Below are positions 1 through 8,655 of a stretch of DNA of 30,655 nucleotides, one piece after another (the stretch's first letter is position 1; every line of letters begins with the position of its first letter). The DNA comes from Eubacteriales bacterium. Its GTDB lineage: Bacteria; Bacillota_A; Clostridia; Christensenellales; Aristaeellaceae. The DNA lies in contig JARKQG010000062.1 of NCBI GenBank assembly GCA_029974035.1, positions 1-30,655 on the forward strand, written 5' to 3'. The translations under genes were made by a program, and so were the position numbers. Under the pieces are notes generated by a model. The model was not told where the DNA came from and made no database searches. It saw nothing but the letters and a program-made list of their open reading frames with translations.

Positions 1-2
1 CC

Positions 3-179
3 GCCCCCCTCCACCTCAACCTCACCTATCTTCTCTAAGCCGACGAGGACGCGCCGCTCCCAGTTAAACCGGACGAAAACAAGGCCGTGGGCTGGTACAC
101 GCTGCACGGGGCGGTCGAAGCCTGCTCCGAACCGTGGATGCGCCCAATCTACGAAAAGCTCAACGCCCGGCTGATCTGA
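3..179 (+). pseudogene. C-terminal remnant of a NUDIX hydrolase with an in-frame stop
   Basis: Read in the frame starting at base 3, the sequence gives LHLNLTYLL, then a TAA stop at 36-38, and continues in the same frame through ADEDAPLPVKPDENKAVGW and EPWMRPIYEKLNARL to a TGA at 177-179. The pattern of a beta strand, an acidic loop, a PDEN..VGW segment and a terminal EPWMRPIY helix resembles the C-terminal part of NUDIX hydrolases. The TAA sits where a GAA (Glu) codon would fit by one base change, so this looks like a nonsense mutation rather than two genes. The N-terminal part, including any NUDIX box, lies outside the window. A sequencing error or a wrong family call is possible. Confidence 0.5.
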
Positions 180-249
180 TCCGGATGTCATGTCCGATGT
201 ACCCAATTAATAACATTTTCGAAATTTTTTCTTCTTCGGGTTCATAAAA

Positions 250-278
250 TTGACGCATTCAATCAATGATGCTATACT
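250..278 (+). promoter_or_regulatory. Sigma-A-type promoter of the ABC transporter/dlt-like operon
   Basis: The -35 box TTGACG (250-255) and the -10 box TATACT (273-278) are separated by exactly 17 bp. An AT-rich stretch at about 206-250 lies upstream and could act as an UP element. The position of this promoter argues against the earlier ATG at 266 and for the start at 317. The region 180-316 holds no other gene that I can support. Confidence 0.8.
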
Positions 279-316
279 ACTCTCGGAGCATCCAATGCTG
301 GGAGGTATGTTTCCTC

Positions 317-1258
317 ATGCGGCGCAATCGAGCGGTATTTTTCCTTCTTTCCATCCTGATGGTCCTCATGGTGACCGCTCCCGGCGCGATGGCTTCCGGG
401 CAGACGGTGCGCTTGGCGCAACAGTACGGCATGCAGTACGCGCCGGTTTACGTAGCGCAGGCGCTCAATCTGATCGAAAAACGGCTGCCCGGCGTTACGC
501 TGGAGTGGACGAAGCTGGGCGGCGGCTCCGCCATCAACGAGGCGCTGATCGCCGGCAAGCTGGACGCGGCGTTTATGGGCATCCCGCCCGCGCTGATCGC
601 CATCGACAAGGGCGTGGACTACCGGATCGCCTCGGGTATCTGTGTGCCCCCGGCGGAACTGATGGTGCGGCAAGACGCGGCCGGCTCCCTTTCCGAGATG
701 GGCCCGGAGGACAGGATCGCGGTGCCGGGCGTCGGCTCGATCCAGCACATCATGCTGTCCATTGCCGCCGAGCGGGAACTGGGCGACGCCAACGCCTTTG
801 ACAACGCCATCGTCGCCATGGCAAACCCCGACGCCTACGCCGCGCTCATCAGCGGCACGGACATCGCGGGCCACTTTGCCAGCATGCCCTACATTGATCT
901 GGAGACCGACGAGGGCATGAAGTCCATCCTCACCGCGCCGGTCAAGGCCAGCATCGTCTGCGTGACCACCCGGGCGCTGCACGAGAACGCGGCGGTCGAA
1001 GCGGCGATCACCGGCGCGCTGGCCGAAGCGATTGAGCGCATCAATTCCGGCGATCCGGAGGCGATCGCCATCATCGCCGCCACCGAGCAGATCACCCCCG
1101 AACAGGCGGCGGAATACGCCGTGTGGCCGGGCACCCTCTACGCCGCGGACGTCTACGGCGTGGATACCCTTGCCGAGTTCATGACCCGCAACGGCTATAT
1201 TGAAAACCCGATCTCCGCGGATGACGCCTGCTGGAGCGGCGTCAACACCATCGACTGA
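317..1258 (+). CDS. ABC transporter substrate-binding protein, NitT/TauT/SsuA type
   Basis: This is the extracytoplasmic solute-binding protein of an importer. The start at 317 is chosen because GGAGG lies at 301-305 and because an ATG at 266 would fall inside the promoter. The 313-residue product starts with a basic stretch and a hydrophobic core ending in AMA-SG, a plausible type I signal peptide. There is no lipobox cysteine, which is unusual for a Gram-positive binding protein, so anchoring may depend on an uncleaved signal or on contact with the permease. The mature part begins VRLAQQYGMQYAPVYVAQAL, followed by GGGSAINEALIAGKLDAAFMG, the pattern of NMT1/SsuA/TauA proteins that bind sulfonates, nitrate, pyrimidine precursors or aromatic acids. 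The ligand cannot be read from the sequence. The permease and ATPase follow in the same operon. Confidence 0.85.
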   Translation: MRRNRAVFFLLSILMVLMVTAPGAMASGQTVRLAQQYGMQYAPVYVAQALNLIEKRLPGVTLEWTKLGGGSAINEALIAGKLDAAFMGIPPALIAIDKGVDYRIASGICVPPAELMVRQDAAGSLSEMGPEDRIAVPGVGSIQHIMLSIAAERELGDANAFDNAIVAMANPDAYAALISGTDIAGHFASMPYIDLETDEGMKSILTAPVKASIVCVTTRALHENAAVEAAITGALAEAIERINSGDPEAIAIIAATEQITPEQAAEYAVWPGTLYAADVYGVDTLAEFMTRNGYIENPISADDACWSGVNTID

Positions 1259-1295
1259 CGCGCCGCGCCGCGCAAAAAAGGATGATCGCAGCACG

Positions 1296-2080
1296 ATGAC
1301 TTTTAAGCGCCTTTGGGCCCGCGCCTGGGTGCGCCGCGTGGCGTACTTTGCCGCCTTTGCGCTGCTTTGGCAGCTTCTTTGGGCCCTTCGCCTGTTTCCG
1401 CAGATTCTCTTTCCCTCCGTGGCGGAGATCGCCGTCACCTTCTTTCAGGAACTGGCCGACGGCAGCCTTCCCGCCAAGACGGGCTATTCGTTGTGCCTGA
1501 TCCTGCAGGGGCTGGGCATTTCGGCGGTGCTGACGCTGGTGCTGACCACGCTTTCCATGTTCTTCCCCACCGTCCGGGACCTGATCCGCACGCTGATTTC
1601 CGTGATGGACCCGCTGCCGGGCATCGCGCTGCTGCCGCTGGCGATTCTGTGGATCGGCATCGGCGAGGGTGCGCTTCTTTTTGTGATGGTGCACTCCATC
1701 CTGTGGCCGATGCTGCTCAACGTAATCACGGGCTTTGAATCCGTGCCCCGCATTTACGAGGACGTGGGCCGGCTGATCGGCCTGAACCGGCTCAGGATGA
1801 TGACCGGCATCCTCGCCCCCGCCTCCTTCCCCAGCATCCTGGCCGGCGTCAAGACCGGCTGGGCCCGCGCGTGGCGCGCGCTGATCAGCGCGGAGATGGT
1901 GTTTGGCGCCACCGGTGTCGCGGGGGGGCTGGGCTGGGACATCTACATCAAGCGCAGCTACCTGGACATGCCCGGCATGTTTGCCTCGCTGATTGCGATC
2001 ATGGCGGTGGGCATTTTGGTGGAAGATCTTCTGTTTCAAAATCTTGAGCGCGTCACCGTGCGCCGCTGGGGGATGGTGCG

Positions 2081-2084
<4 letters not shown>
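1296..2084 (+). CDS. ABC transporter permease, NitT/TauT/SsuC type
   Basis: The 262-residue product is an inner-membrane permease of the binding-protein-dependent transport family. Several hydrophobic helices are visible, starting near residue 15 with YFAAFALLWQLLWAL. The cytoplasmic coupling loop is recognisable near residues 170-195 as PASFPSILAGVKTGWARAW, the place of the EAA motif that contacts the ATPase. I place the start at 1296 (MTFKRLW), with AAAAGGATG upstream at about 1276-1284. The reading frame is open further upstream but would overlap the binding-protein gene without a convincing ribosome site. The stop codon overlaps the ATPase start (ATGA, 2081-2084), so the two are translationally coupled. 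Confidence 0.88.
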
Positions 2085-2845
<761 letters not shown>

Positions 2846-2853
2846 GACCGTCG

Positions 2854-4176
2854 ATGAAGCGAATCCGGGCGCGGCGCTTTGCCGCCGTTCTGACCTTTTT
2901 TCTCCTGTGGGCGCTGGTCGAACACGCCGCGCGCTTTTTCACCAATCCGCTTGAACAGGCCTGGCCCTCCGTCGTCGAGGACCGGAAGGCCGTAGAGGGT
3001 ACCATCACCACGGCCTTTGTCGGCGCGTCGCTGTTTCGCAACGGCATCATTCCCGCCGCCTTTGACGAAGTGGCGGGCGGGCAATCCTTCAACGATTCCA
3101 CCTCCGGCCAGACCATCGCGCTGACGGAGTACGCGCTTGGTGACATCGCCGAAGCCAACCCGCTGAAACTCCTCGTGGTGGACGTATCCGTCAACCGGCT
3201 GATCAAGGAGTCGGACGAGGGCGGCCGCATCGCAAAGTACGCGGCGCTCAGCCAGATGCTCTCGTGGCGCGCGCGGCTGAACCTGCTGAAAAACGCCTTC
3301 ACGCTGGACGAGCTGCCCATGACGGTCCTCACCAGCGCGCGGGATCAGCTGCACTTTTTCTGGGGCACGCTGTCCGACCGGCTCAACCCCGGGTACATCA
3401 AGGCCTACCTGCGCCACGGCTACGTGCCCGACCCGCTCTACCCCGCGGGCTCCATGGGCTATACGCCCGATACCGGGACGAATCCCGAGGGAGGCGTCCC
3501 CTTTAGCGAGCCCGACGGCGAAACGGAGCGCGTATCGGAGGAAAACCTCGCAAGCCTCGCGCGCATCATCGCCTTTTGCAAACAGCGGGGCATCACCCCG
3601 GTGCTTCTGTCCATGCCCACCACCGACACCTGCCTTCTGTACTTTGACGGGTACGATGCGCTTCAGGCGCCGGTGCGCGCGCTGGCCGAGCGCGAGGGCG
3701 CGCTGTATCTGGATTTCAACCTGTCCAGGTTTCGCAATACGCTGACCGACGCGGATTTTCTTGACGAGCGGCACATGAACGCCTCCGGCGCGGAGCGCTT
3801 TACGCCCTACCTGGCGGAGGTCCTTGCAAAAGCCCTGGCGGGCGAGGACGTGTCGGACCGGTTTTACGCCTCCTGGGCGGAGGCCGCCGCCGCCGTTGGG
3901 CGGGTCTCGTCGGTGGAGCTTGATGTGACGGAGATCGATGGCGGCGCGGCCCTCCGGGCCTACAGCCTTGAAGGGACGGGGGTGACGCCCGCGTACCGCT
4001 TTTCCATACGGCCCCTGGGCGCGCCGGAGGACGAATCCCGGGCGCTGGAATCCTCCGGCGACACCTGCCTCGTGGCGGCGCTGGAACCGGGCGCCTACAC
4101 GGTGCGCGTCGAGGCCTTCAGCGATTCCGACAGCCCCTGCGACGCCTACCGTGAGCAGGACATCCAAATTGACTAG
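2854..4176 (+). CDS. DltD-like membrane-anchored SGNH-fold protein
   Basis: The 440-residue product has one N-terminal membrane segment (about residues 8-27, AVLTFFLLWALVEHAA) and then an extracytoplasmic domain. The block-I-like motif FVGASLFRNG places a candidate nucleophile at Ser59. The DERHMN motif (Asp304, His307) matches the DxxH catalytic block of SGNH hydrolases. About 110 residues follow that look like a small added beta domain. In Dlt and alginate-type systems such proteins act outside the cell in the final acyl transfer or in acyl-chain editing. The start at 2854 (MKRIRARR) sits just before the membrane segment; an upstream in-frame ATG at 2809 lies inside the ATPase gene. Gene order with the ligase, carrier protein and MBOAT supports a dlt-like role. 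The target polymer is unknown. Confidence 0.75.
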   Translation: MKRIRARRFAAVLTFFLLWALVEHAARFFTNPLEQAWPSVVEDRKAVEGTITTAFVGASLFRNGIIPAAFDEVAGGQSFNDSTSGQTIALTEYALGDIAEANPLKLLVVDVSVNRLIKESDEGGRIAKYAALSQMLSWRARLNLLKNAFTLDELPMTVLTSARDQLHFFWGTLSDRLNPGYIKAYLRHGYVPDPLYPAGSMGYTPDTGTNPEGGVPFSEPDGETERVSEENLASLARIIAFCKQRGITPVLLSMPTTDTCLLYFDGYDALQAPVRALAEREGALYLDFNLSRFRNTLTDADFLDERHMNASGAERFTPYLAEVLAKALAGEDVSDRFYASWAEAAAAVGRVSSVELDVTEIDGGAALRAYSLEGTGVTPAYRFSIRPLGAPEDESRALESSGDTCLVAALEPGAYTVRVEAFSDSDSPCDAYREQDIQID

Positions 4177-4191
4177 ATCAAAGGAGACGCG

Positions 4192-5637
4192 ATGAACCAC
4201 TCGATTGTCGAAGCCCTCGCGCGGCACGCGGCGGAGCAACCGGACCGGACCTGCGTGATCGACGGGGCCGGGCGGCTCACCTACGGCGAGCTCTGGGCCG
4301 CGGCGCGGGGCTTTGCGGCGCATTTGAAGCGCGCAGGGCTGAAAAAGGGCGACGCATGCGTAATGCGCGCCGAGCAGACCCGCGCCTTCGCCGTGTGCCA
4401 CATGGCGACGCACCTGGCCGGCGGCATCTTTACCCCGGTGGAAAAGCGCGCGCCTGCGGAGCGCCTCCGGTCGATCCTTCGTCAGACCGGCGCGCGCATC
4501 CTGGTCAGCACCGCCGACGCGGACCACCCCGGGCGGATTGATTCCCGCCTGGCGCTCTCCCCCATCGCCCCGGAGGATTTCCCGCTGCCGCAGCCCGGCG
4601 ACCCCGCGGAGCTCCTCTTCACCACCGGCACCACCGGCGCGGCCAAGGGCGTTCTGTGCGGCCACCGCAGCGTGGCGGCGGTGGCCGAAAACCTGGTGCA
4701 GGGCATGGGCTACAGACCCGACACGCTGATCGCGGTGCCCGGCCCGGTGAGCCACGCCAACGCCATCCGGAAGCTTTCCAGCACCTTTCTCGCCGGCAGC
4801 GCCATCCTGCTTCTGGACGGCATGAACGACCTGGCCGCCTTCTTCCGCGCCCTGGACGAGCATCCCGTCACCGCGCTGTGCCTGCCGCCCTCGGCCATCC
4901 GGATGCTGCTGGCGCTGTCGGGCAAGCGGCTGGCGCGCTACGCGGACCGGATCGACTTTGTGGAGTCCGGCACCGCGCCGCTGACCGAGGCGGACAAGGG
5001 CCGCATGCGGCGCCTCCTGCCCCATTCCCGGCTCTACAACAGCTACGGCACCAGCGAGGCGGGCTCCTGCTGCATGTACGACTATAACCACACGCCGGGC
5101 GGCGCCGGGGCCATTGGCTTTCCGGCGGTCAACGCCCGCTTTGAGATCGTGGACGAGGCGCGCCGGCCCATTGATTCTTCGCCGGAGCGCACGGGCCTCA
5201 TCGCCATCTCCGGCGACATGACCATGATCGGTTACTGGCGCGACCCGGCCCTCACCGCCGAAACGCTGGCGGACGGCCGCCTCTACACCAGCGACATCGG
5301 CTACTTTGGCGCGGACGGCATGGTGTACGTGGTGGCGCGGCAGGGCGACGTGATCAACGTGGCGGGCCGCAAGGTGGCGCCGGACGCCGTGGAGCAGGCG
5401 GCGCTGCAGCTGGACGACGTGGCGGACTGCGGCTGTGCCCGCGCCGCCGATCCGCTGACCGGCGAGGCGCCCGTGCTCTATGTGGTGATGAAGCCCGGCC
5501 GCCCCTTTGACCCGGCAGCCCTGCGCGCCGCGCTGACCCAAAGGCTGGAGGACTACATGCTGCCGCGCCGCATGTTTCAGCGGGAGGCGCTGCCCAGGGC
5601 CGAAAACGGCAAGCTGCAGCGCAAACTTCTCCGATAG
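4192..5637 (+). CDS. AMP-forming acyl ligase (adenylation enzyme) of the dlt-like cassette
   Basis: This 481-residue protein belongs to the ANL superfamily, which activates a carboxylic acid as an acyl-AMP and passes it to a thiol. The core motifs are complete: A3 LLFTTGTTGAAKG (141-153), A5 NSYGTSEAG (283-291), A7 TSDIGY (366-371), A8 RQGDVINVAGRK (383-394) and the A10 catalytic lysine in NGKLQRKLL (Lys474). After A3, the substrate-side segment reads VPGPVSHANAIRKL with His188. This resembles the PxxH element of acyl-CoA synthetases and not the aspartate-bearing A4 region of DltA, which holds the amino group of D-alanine. The loaded acid is therefore probably not an amino acid; that is inference. 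AAAGGAG precedes the ATG. The carrier protein gene follows directly. Confidence 0.85.
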   Translation: MNHSIVEALARHAAEQPDRTCVIDGAGRLTYGELWAAARGFAAHLKRAGLKKGDACVMRAEQTRAFAVCHMATHLAGGIFTPVEKRAPAERLRSILRQTGARILVSTADADHPGRIDSRLALSPIAPEDFPLPQPGDPAELLFTTGTTGAAKGVLCGHRSVAAVAENLVQGMGYRPDTLIAVPGPVSHANAIRKLSSTFLAGSAILLLDGMNDLAAFFRALDEHPVTALCLPPSAIRMLLALSGKRLARYADRIDFVESGTAPLTEADKGRMRRLLPHSRLYNSYGTSEAGSCCMYDYNHTPGGAGAIGFPAVNARFEIVDEARRPIDSSPERTGLIAISGDMTMIGYWRDPALTAETLADGRLYTSDIGYFGADGMVYVVARQGDVINVAGRKVAPDAVEQAALQLDDVADCGCARAADPLTGEAPVLYVVMKPGRPFDPAALRAALTQRLEDYMLPRRMFQREALPRAENGKLQRKLLR

Positions 5638-5651
5638 AAAGGATGACGGGT

Positions 5652-5882
5652 ATGGACGAACTGATGGCGCTCCTCAAGGAGATCCGCCCGGATGTGGATT
5701 TTGGCGACGGTAAAAAGCTGATGGACGACGGGATCATCGACTCCTTCGACGTGGTGGCGATCGTCGGAGAGATCGGCGAGCGGTTCCAGGTGGACGTGCC
5801 GGTGGAGGAAATCACCGGCGAGAACTTCAATTCACCCGAGGCCATGCTGCGCATGATCCGTCGGCTGAAGGCCGAAGCGTAA
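5652..5882 (+). CDS. Acyl/peptidyl carrier protein (DltC-like)
   Basis: This 76-residue acidic carrier protein has the phosphopantetheine attachment site in MDDGIIDSFDVVAIV, with Ser31 as the modified residue. The flanking helices (MDELMALLKEIRP, and VPVEEITGENFNSPEAMLRMI) fit the four-helix carrier fold. I chose the ATG at 5652 because AAAGGA (5638-5643) is 8 bp upstream; an ATG at 5643 overlaps that site. It lies between its likely loading enzyme and the MBOAT protein, with a single base before the next start, so stoichiometric expression is expected. It needs a phosphopantetheinyl transferase, which is not in the window. Confidence 0.88.
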   Translation: MDELMALLKEIRPDVDFGDGKKLMDDGIIDSFDVVAIVGEIGERFQVDVPVEEITGENFNSPEAMLRMIRRLKAEA

Positions 5883-5883
5883 G

Positions 5884-7392
5884 ATGCAGCCCGGCACATT
5901 TTCCTTCTTTGCCTTTCTCGCGGTCACCGTCGCCGCGTGTTTTGCCGCGCCCAAGCGCTGGCAGTGGCTGGTGCTCCTGGCCGCCAGCCTCTATTGCTAT
6001 TCCACCTTCGCCACCCGGGCGCCCCTGTGGCTGGCCATCACCATCCTCGCCACCTGGGGCGGCGCGCTGGCGCTGGAAAAGCTGAACGCGCGCGCCAAGG
6101 CGGCCCCGAAGGGCAGCCCGGAACGCGAAGGGCAGACCCGCGCAAAAAAGCTGTGCCTCGCCGCGGTGGTGGCGGTGGATGTGGGGCTGCTGGCGGCGCT
6201 CAAATATCGGGGGCTTTTTTCCGGCGGTAGCATCGTCGCGCCGCTGGGCATCTCCTTTTACACGATGACCGCCGTCGGCTACGCGGTGGACATGTACCGG
6301 GGCAAGTACGCGGCGGAGCGCAATCCGCTGCGCCTGGCGCTGTTTCTGACGCTGTTTTTGCAGATCGTACAGGGCCCGTTTCTGCGCTACGACGACACGG
6401 GCCCCAAACTGCGCGCGCCGCTCCGGTTTGACTACGACCGCCTGCGCCGGGGCCTCGTGCGCATGCTGTGGGGCCTGATGAAAAAAGCGGTCATCGCCGA
6501 CCGGCTGGGCGCCTATGTGCAGGCGGCGCTGGCCGATCCTTCCGCCCAGGGCGCGCCGGTGGTGCTGATCGCGCTTTGCCTCTATTCGGTGCAGATCTAC
6601 GCCGATTTTTCCGGCTACATGGACATGATGCTGGGCGCGGGCAACATCCTGGGCCTCGAATTGCCGGAAAATTTTGAAAACCCGCTGGCCGCCCGGTCGG
6701 TGGCGGATTTCTGGCGGCGCTGGCACATCACGCTGGGCGCGTGGTTCAAGGATTACGTGTTTTACCCCGTTTCGGTCTCCCACATCGCCACCCGCTGGAG
6801 CCGCGCGCTGCGCAAGGCCGGGAAGATCCGCTTTGCGAAGATCGCCCCGGCGCTGATGGGCCTGGCGCTGGTGTGGCCGCTGACGGGCCTGTGGCACGGG
6901 GCCACCTGGAATTTTCTCCTATGGGGACTTTTAAACGGCGCCGCGATTGCGGTTTCGCTGATCACCGAACCCTGGCAGCAGCGCGCGCTGAAAAGGCTCG
7001 GCATCCGGCCGGAGAGCCGGGCCTTCCGCGCCTTTCAGATTGCGCGCACGTTTTTGCTGCTGACGCTGATCCGCGCCTTCTCCAGAACGGACACACTGCC
7101 CGAGGCGCTGGCGGCGCTGCGCTATGCGCTGGCGCCCGGCCTTTCAAGGGGCTTTGCCCTCTTTCCGGAGATGGACGGCTTCTCCCAGGTCTACGCGCTG
7201 ATCGCCGCGCTTCTGACCGTTCCGATGCTGCTCGTCGAGCGGCAGGGCAGTCCAAAGGCCCTGCTCGACCGCTTTGACGCGATGCGGCTGCCGATGAAGT
7301 ACGCCGTGAGTTTGGCGCTTCTGTACGCGGTGCTGATCGCCGGCGCGCTGGGCGACGATCTCTTTACCGGGTTTCTGTACGCGGGATTCTAG
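5884..7392 (+). CDS. MBOAT family O-acyltransferase (DltB/AlgI-like)
   Basis: The 502-residue polytopic membrane protein carries the MBOAT signatures FWRRWHITLGAWFKDYVFYP (His281) and LTGLWHGATWNFLLWGLLNG (His338, the conserved catalytic histidine), as well as YADFSGYMDMMLG near residue 240. MBOAT proteins of this type move an acyl group from a cytoplasmic carrier across the membrane to a cell-surface acceptor. Together with the upstream SGNH protein, ligase and carrier, this completes a dlt-like set in the order D-A-C-B, where classical dlt operons run A-B-C-D. It is the last gene of the operon. I see no clear intrinsic terminator after the stop. Confidence 0.9.
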   Translation: MQPGTFSFFAFLAVTVAACFAAPKRWQWLVLLAASLYCYSTFATRAPLWLAITILATWGGALALEKLNARAKAAPKGSPEREGQTRAKKLCLAAVVAVDVGLLAALKYRGLFSGGSIVAPLGISFYTMTAVGYAVDMYRGKYAAERNPLRLALFLTLFLQIVQGPFLRYDDTGPKLRAPLRFDYDRLRRGLVRMLWGLMKKAVIADRLGAYVQAALADPSAQGAPVVLIALCLYSVQIYADFSGYMDMMLGAGNILGLELPENFENPLAARSVADFWRRWHITLGAWFKDYVFYPVSVSHIATRWSRALRKAGKIRFAKIAPALMGLALVWPLTGLWHGATWNFLLWGLLNGAAIAVSLITEPWQQRALKRLGIRPESRAFRAFQIARTFLLLTLIRAFSRTDTLPEALAALRYALAPGLSRGFALFPEMDGFSQVYALIAALLTVPMLLVERQGSPKALLDRFDAMRLPMKYAVSLALLYAVLIAGALGDDLFTGFLYAGF

Positions 7393-7453
7393 CGCGGCGC
7401 GCGCATCTTTGTCCATTGTTTATTACGGTTTGCAATACTTTTGTCATACTCTA

Positions 7454-7482
7454 TTTACAACCATCCCCTCCCGTGGTATAAT
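7454..7482 (+). promoter_or_regulatory. Sigma-A-type promoter with extended -10, upstream of the L,D-transpeptidase
   Basis: TTTACA (7454-7459) and a perfect TATAAT (7477-7482) are 17 bp apart. TG at 7474-7475 one base before the -10 box gives an extended -10. GGAGGGG (7489-7495) follows as the ribosome binding site, so the 5' untranslated region is very short. This separates the gene from the dlt-like operon. Confidence 0.85.
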
Positions 7483-7500
7483 GACGCGGGAGGGGATACA

Positions 7501-8595
7501 ATGCGCAAGGCAATCCTGACGGCGGTGGCGCTGATGCTGGTGCTGGCCATTCCGTCCTCGGCCGCCACCACCTTGAGCAAGGTGACGCTGATCGTGGAGG
7601 GGAAGCGCGTGCCGCTTTCGTCCTCCACCGGGTACGTCCAAAAATCCAACGGCCGCGTGATGCTTCCGCTGAAGGCGGTGTGCGACGCGCTTTCGGTGTC
7701 CTACAGCCAGTCCAAAAACGGCAAGCAGATGTTCATGGAAGGACCGGGCAGCACCCGCGTGGCGGTGAGCGCGGGCTACGCCTACGCCAAGGTGAACGGC
7801 AAGAAGAAGGCGCTGCGCACCCGGGCCTACGTCAAGGGGGGCCTTCTGATGGCGGATCTTTCCGTGTTGCGGTGGATCGGTGCGCGCTACAAGACGGCGT
7901 CGAAGTCGGCGCTGTCCAAGCGGGGCTATCCCGGCGCGGCGGTGTCCGTCAGCATGGCGGACACGGCGGTTACCTTCCCCACGCTCGCCGCAGATTCGTC
8001 CGGCGGGGGCGCTTCCCAGAAAAACAGTTTTGCGGCGGATCTCCCCGCCGCGTCCTCCTGCGACCAGATGGTGGTGGTCAAGTACAAAAGCGGCTCCAGC
8101 GCCACGCTGACCATGCATGAAAAGACGGACGGCGTGTGGAAGCAGATTCTGTCCTCCACCGCCTACGTGGGCAAAAACGGCATTGGCAAAACCCGCGAGG
8201 GCGACAAAAAGACGCCCACGGGCACATTCAACCTCAAGGCGCCCTTTGGCATCAAGTCCAACCCCGGCACGAGCCTCAGCTATCTCAAGGTGACCAAATA
8301 CCACTTCTGGTGCGGGCAGTCCGGTTCCAAATACTATAACCAGCTGATTGACACCCGGGTCACGGACCTCAAGCGCACCGCCTCCGACGAGTACCTGATC
8401 AATTACAAGGGCGTGTACAACTACTGCGCCTTCATCGACTACAACGCCTCCGGCGAGGCAGGCAAGGGCTCCTGCATTTTCCTGCACTGCACCGGCTCCA
8501 AGAAGTATACCGCCGGCTGCGTGGCCGTGCCGGAGAGCGTGATGGTCAAGATTCTGAAGAACATGAAGTCCGGCTGCAAGATCGTCATCTACTGA
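7501..8595 (+). CDS. Secreted L,D-transpeptidase (YkuD fold) with N-terminal stalk domain
   Basis: The 364-residue product has a type I signal peptide (MRKAILTAVALMLVLAIPSSA). Next comes a copper-amine-oxidase-N-like stalk domain (about residues 25-130, containing VEGKRVPL and GRVMLPLKAVCDAL), then a linker and a YkuD-like catalytic domain (about 180-364). The active-site segment is IFLHCTGSKKYTAGCVAVPE with His329 and the nucleophile Cys340. The GDKKTPTGTFNL motif upstream is typical of the family. Such enzymes form 3-3 peptidoglycan cross-links or attach surface components. The start at 7501 fits GGAGGGG 5 bp upstream; an in-frame ATG at 7441 lies before the promoter and is rejected. The gene is monocistronic, with its own promoter and terminator. 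Confidence 0.88.
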   Translation: MRKAILTAVALMLVLAIPSSAATTLSKVTLIVEGKRVPLSSSTGYVQKSNGRVMLPLKAVCDALSVSYSQSKNGKQMFMEGPGSTRVAVSAGYAYAKVNGKKKALRTRAYVKGGLLMADLSVLRWIGARYKTASKSALSKRGYPGAAVSVSMADTAVTFPTLAADSSGGGASQKNSFAADLPAASSCDQMVVVKYKSGSSATLTMHEKTDGVWKQILSSTAYVGKNGIGKTREGDKKTPTGTFNLKAPFGIKSNPGTSLSYLKVTKYHFWCGQSGSKYYNQLIDTRVTDLKRTASDEYLINYKGVYNYCAFIDYNASGEAGKGSCIFLHCTGSKKYTAGCVAVPESVMVKILKNMKSGCKIVIY

Positions 8596-8610
8596 GCAGG
8601 GAGACGCGAA

Positions 8611-8644
8611 GGGCCCCGCGGACAGCCGCGGGGCCCGTCGTTTT
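8611..8644 (+). terminator. Rho-independent terminator of the L,D-transpeptidase gene
   Basis: A perfect 11-bp stem GGGCCCCGCGG / CCGCGGGGCCC (8611-8621 and 8626-8636) with an ACAG loop is followed by GTCGTTTT. It lies between two convergent genes. On the minus strand no T-run follows the stem, so it serves mainly the plus-strand gene. Confidence 0.85.
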
Positions 8645-8655
8645 GCAGATAGCCC

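Noticed and set aside
266..316. Earlier ATG for the substrate-binding protein
   Set aside because: It overlaps the -10 region of the promoter and would place 17 non-hydrophobic residues before the signal peptide.
8601..8655. The terminator at 8611-8636 as a bidirectional terminator also serving the pilus-like operon
   Set aside because: The minus-strand flank after the stem lacks a T-run, so support for the second direction is weak.
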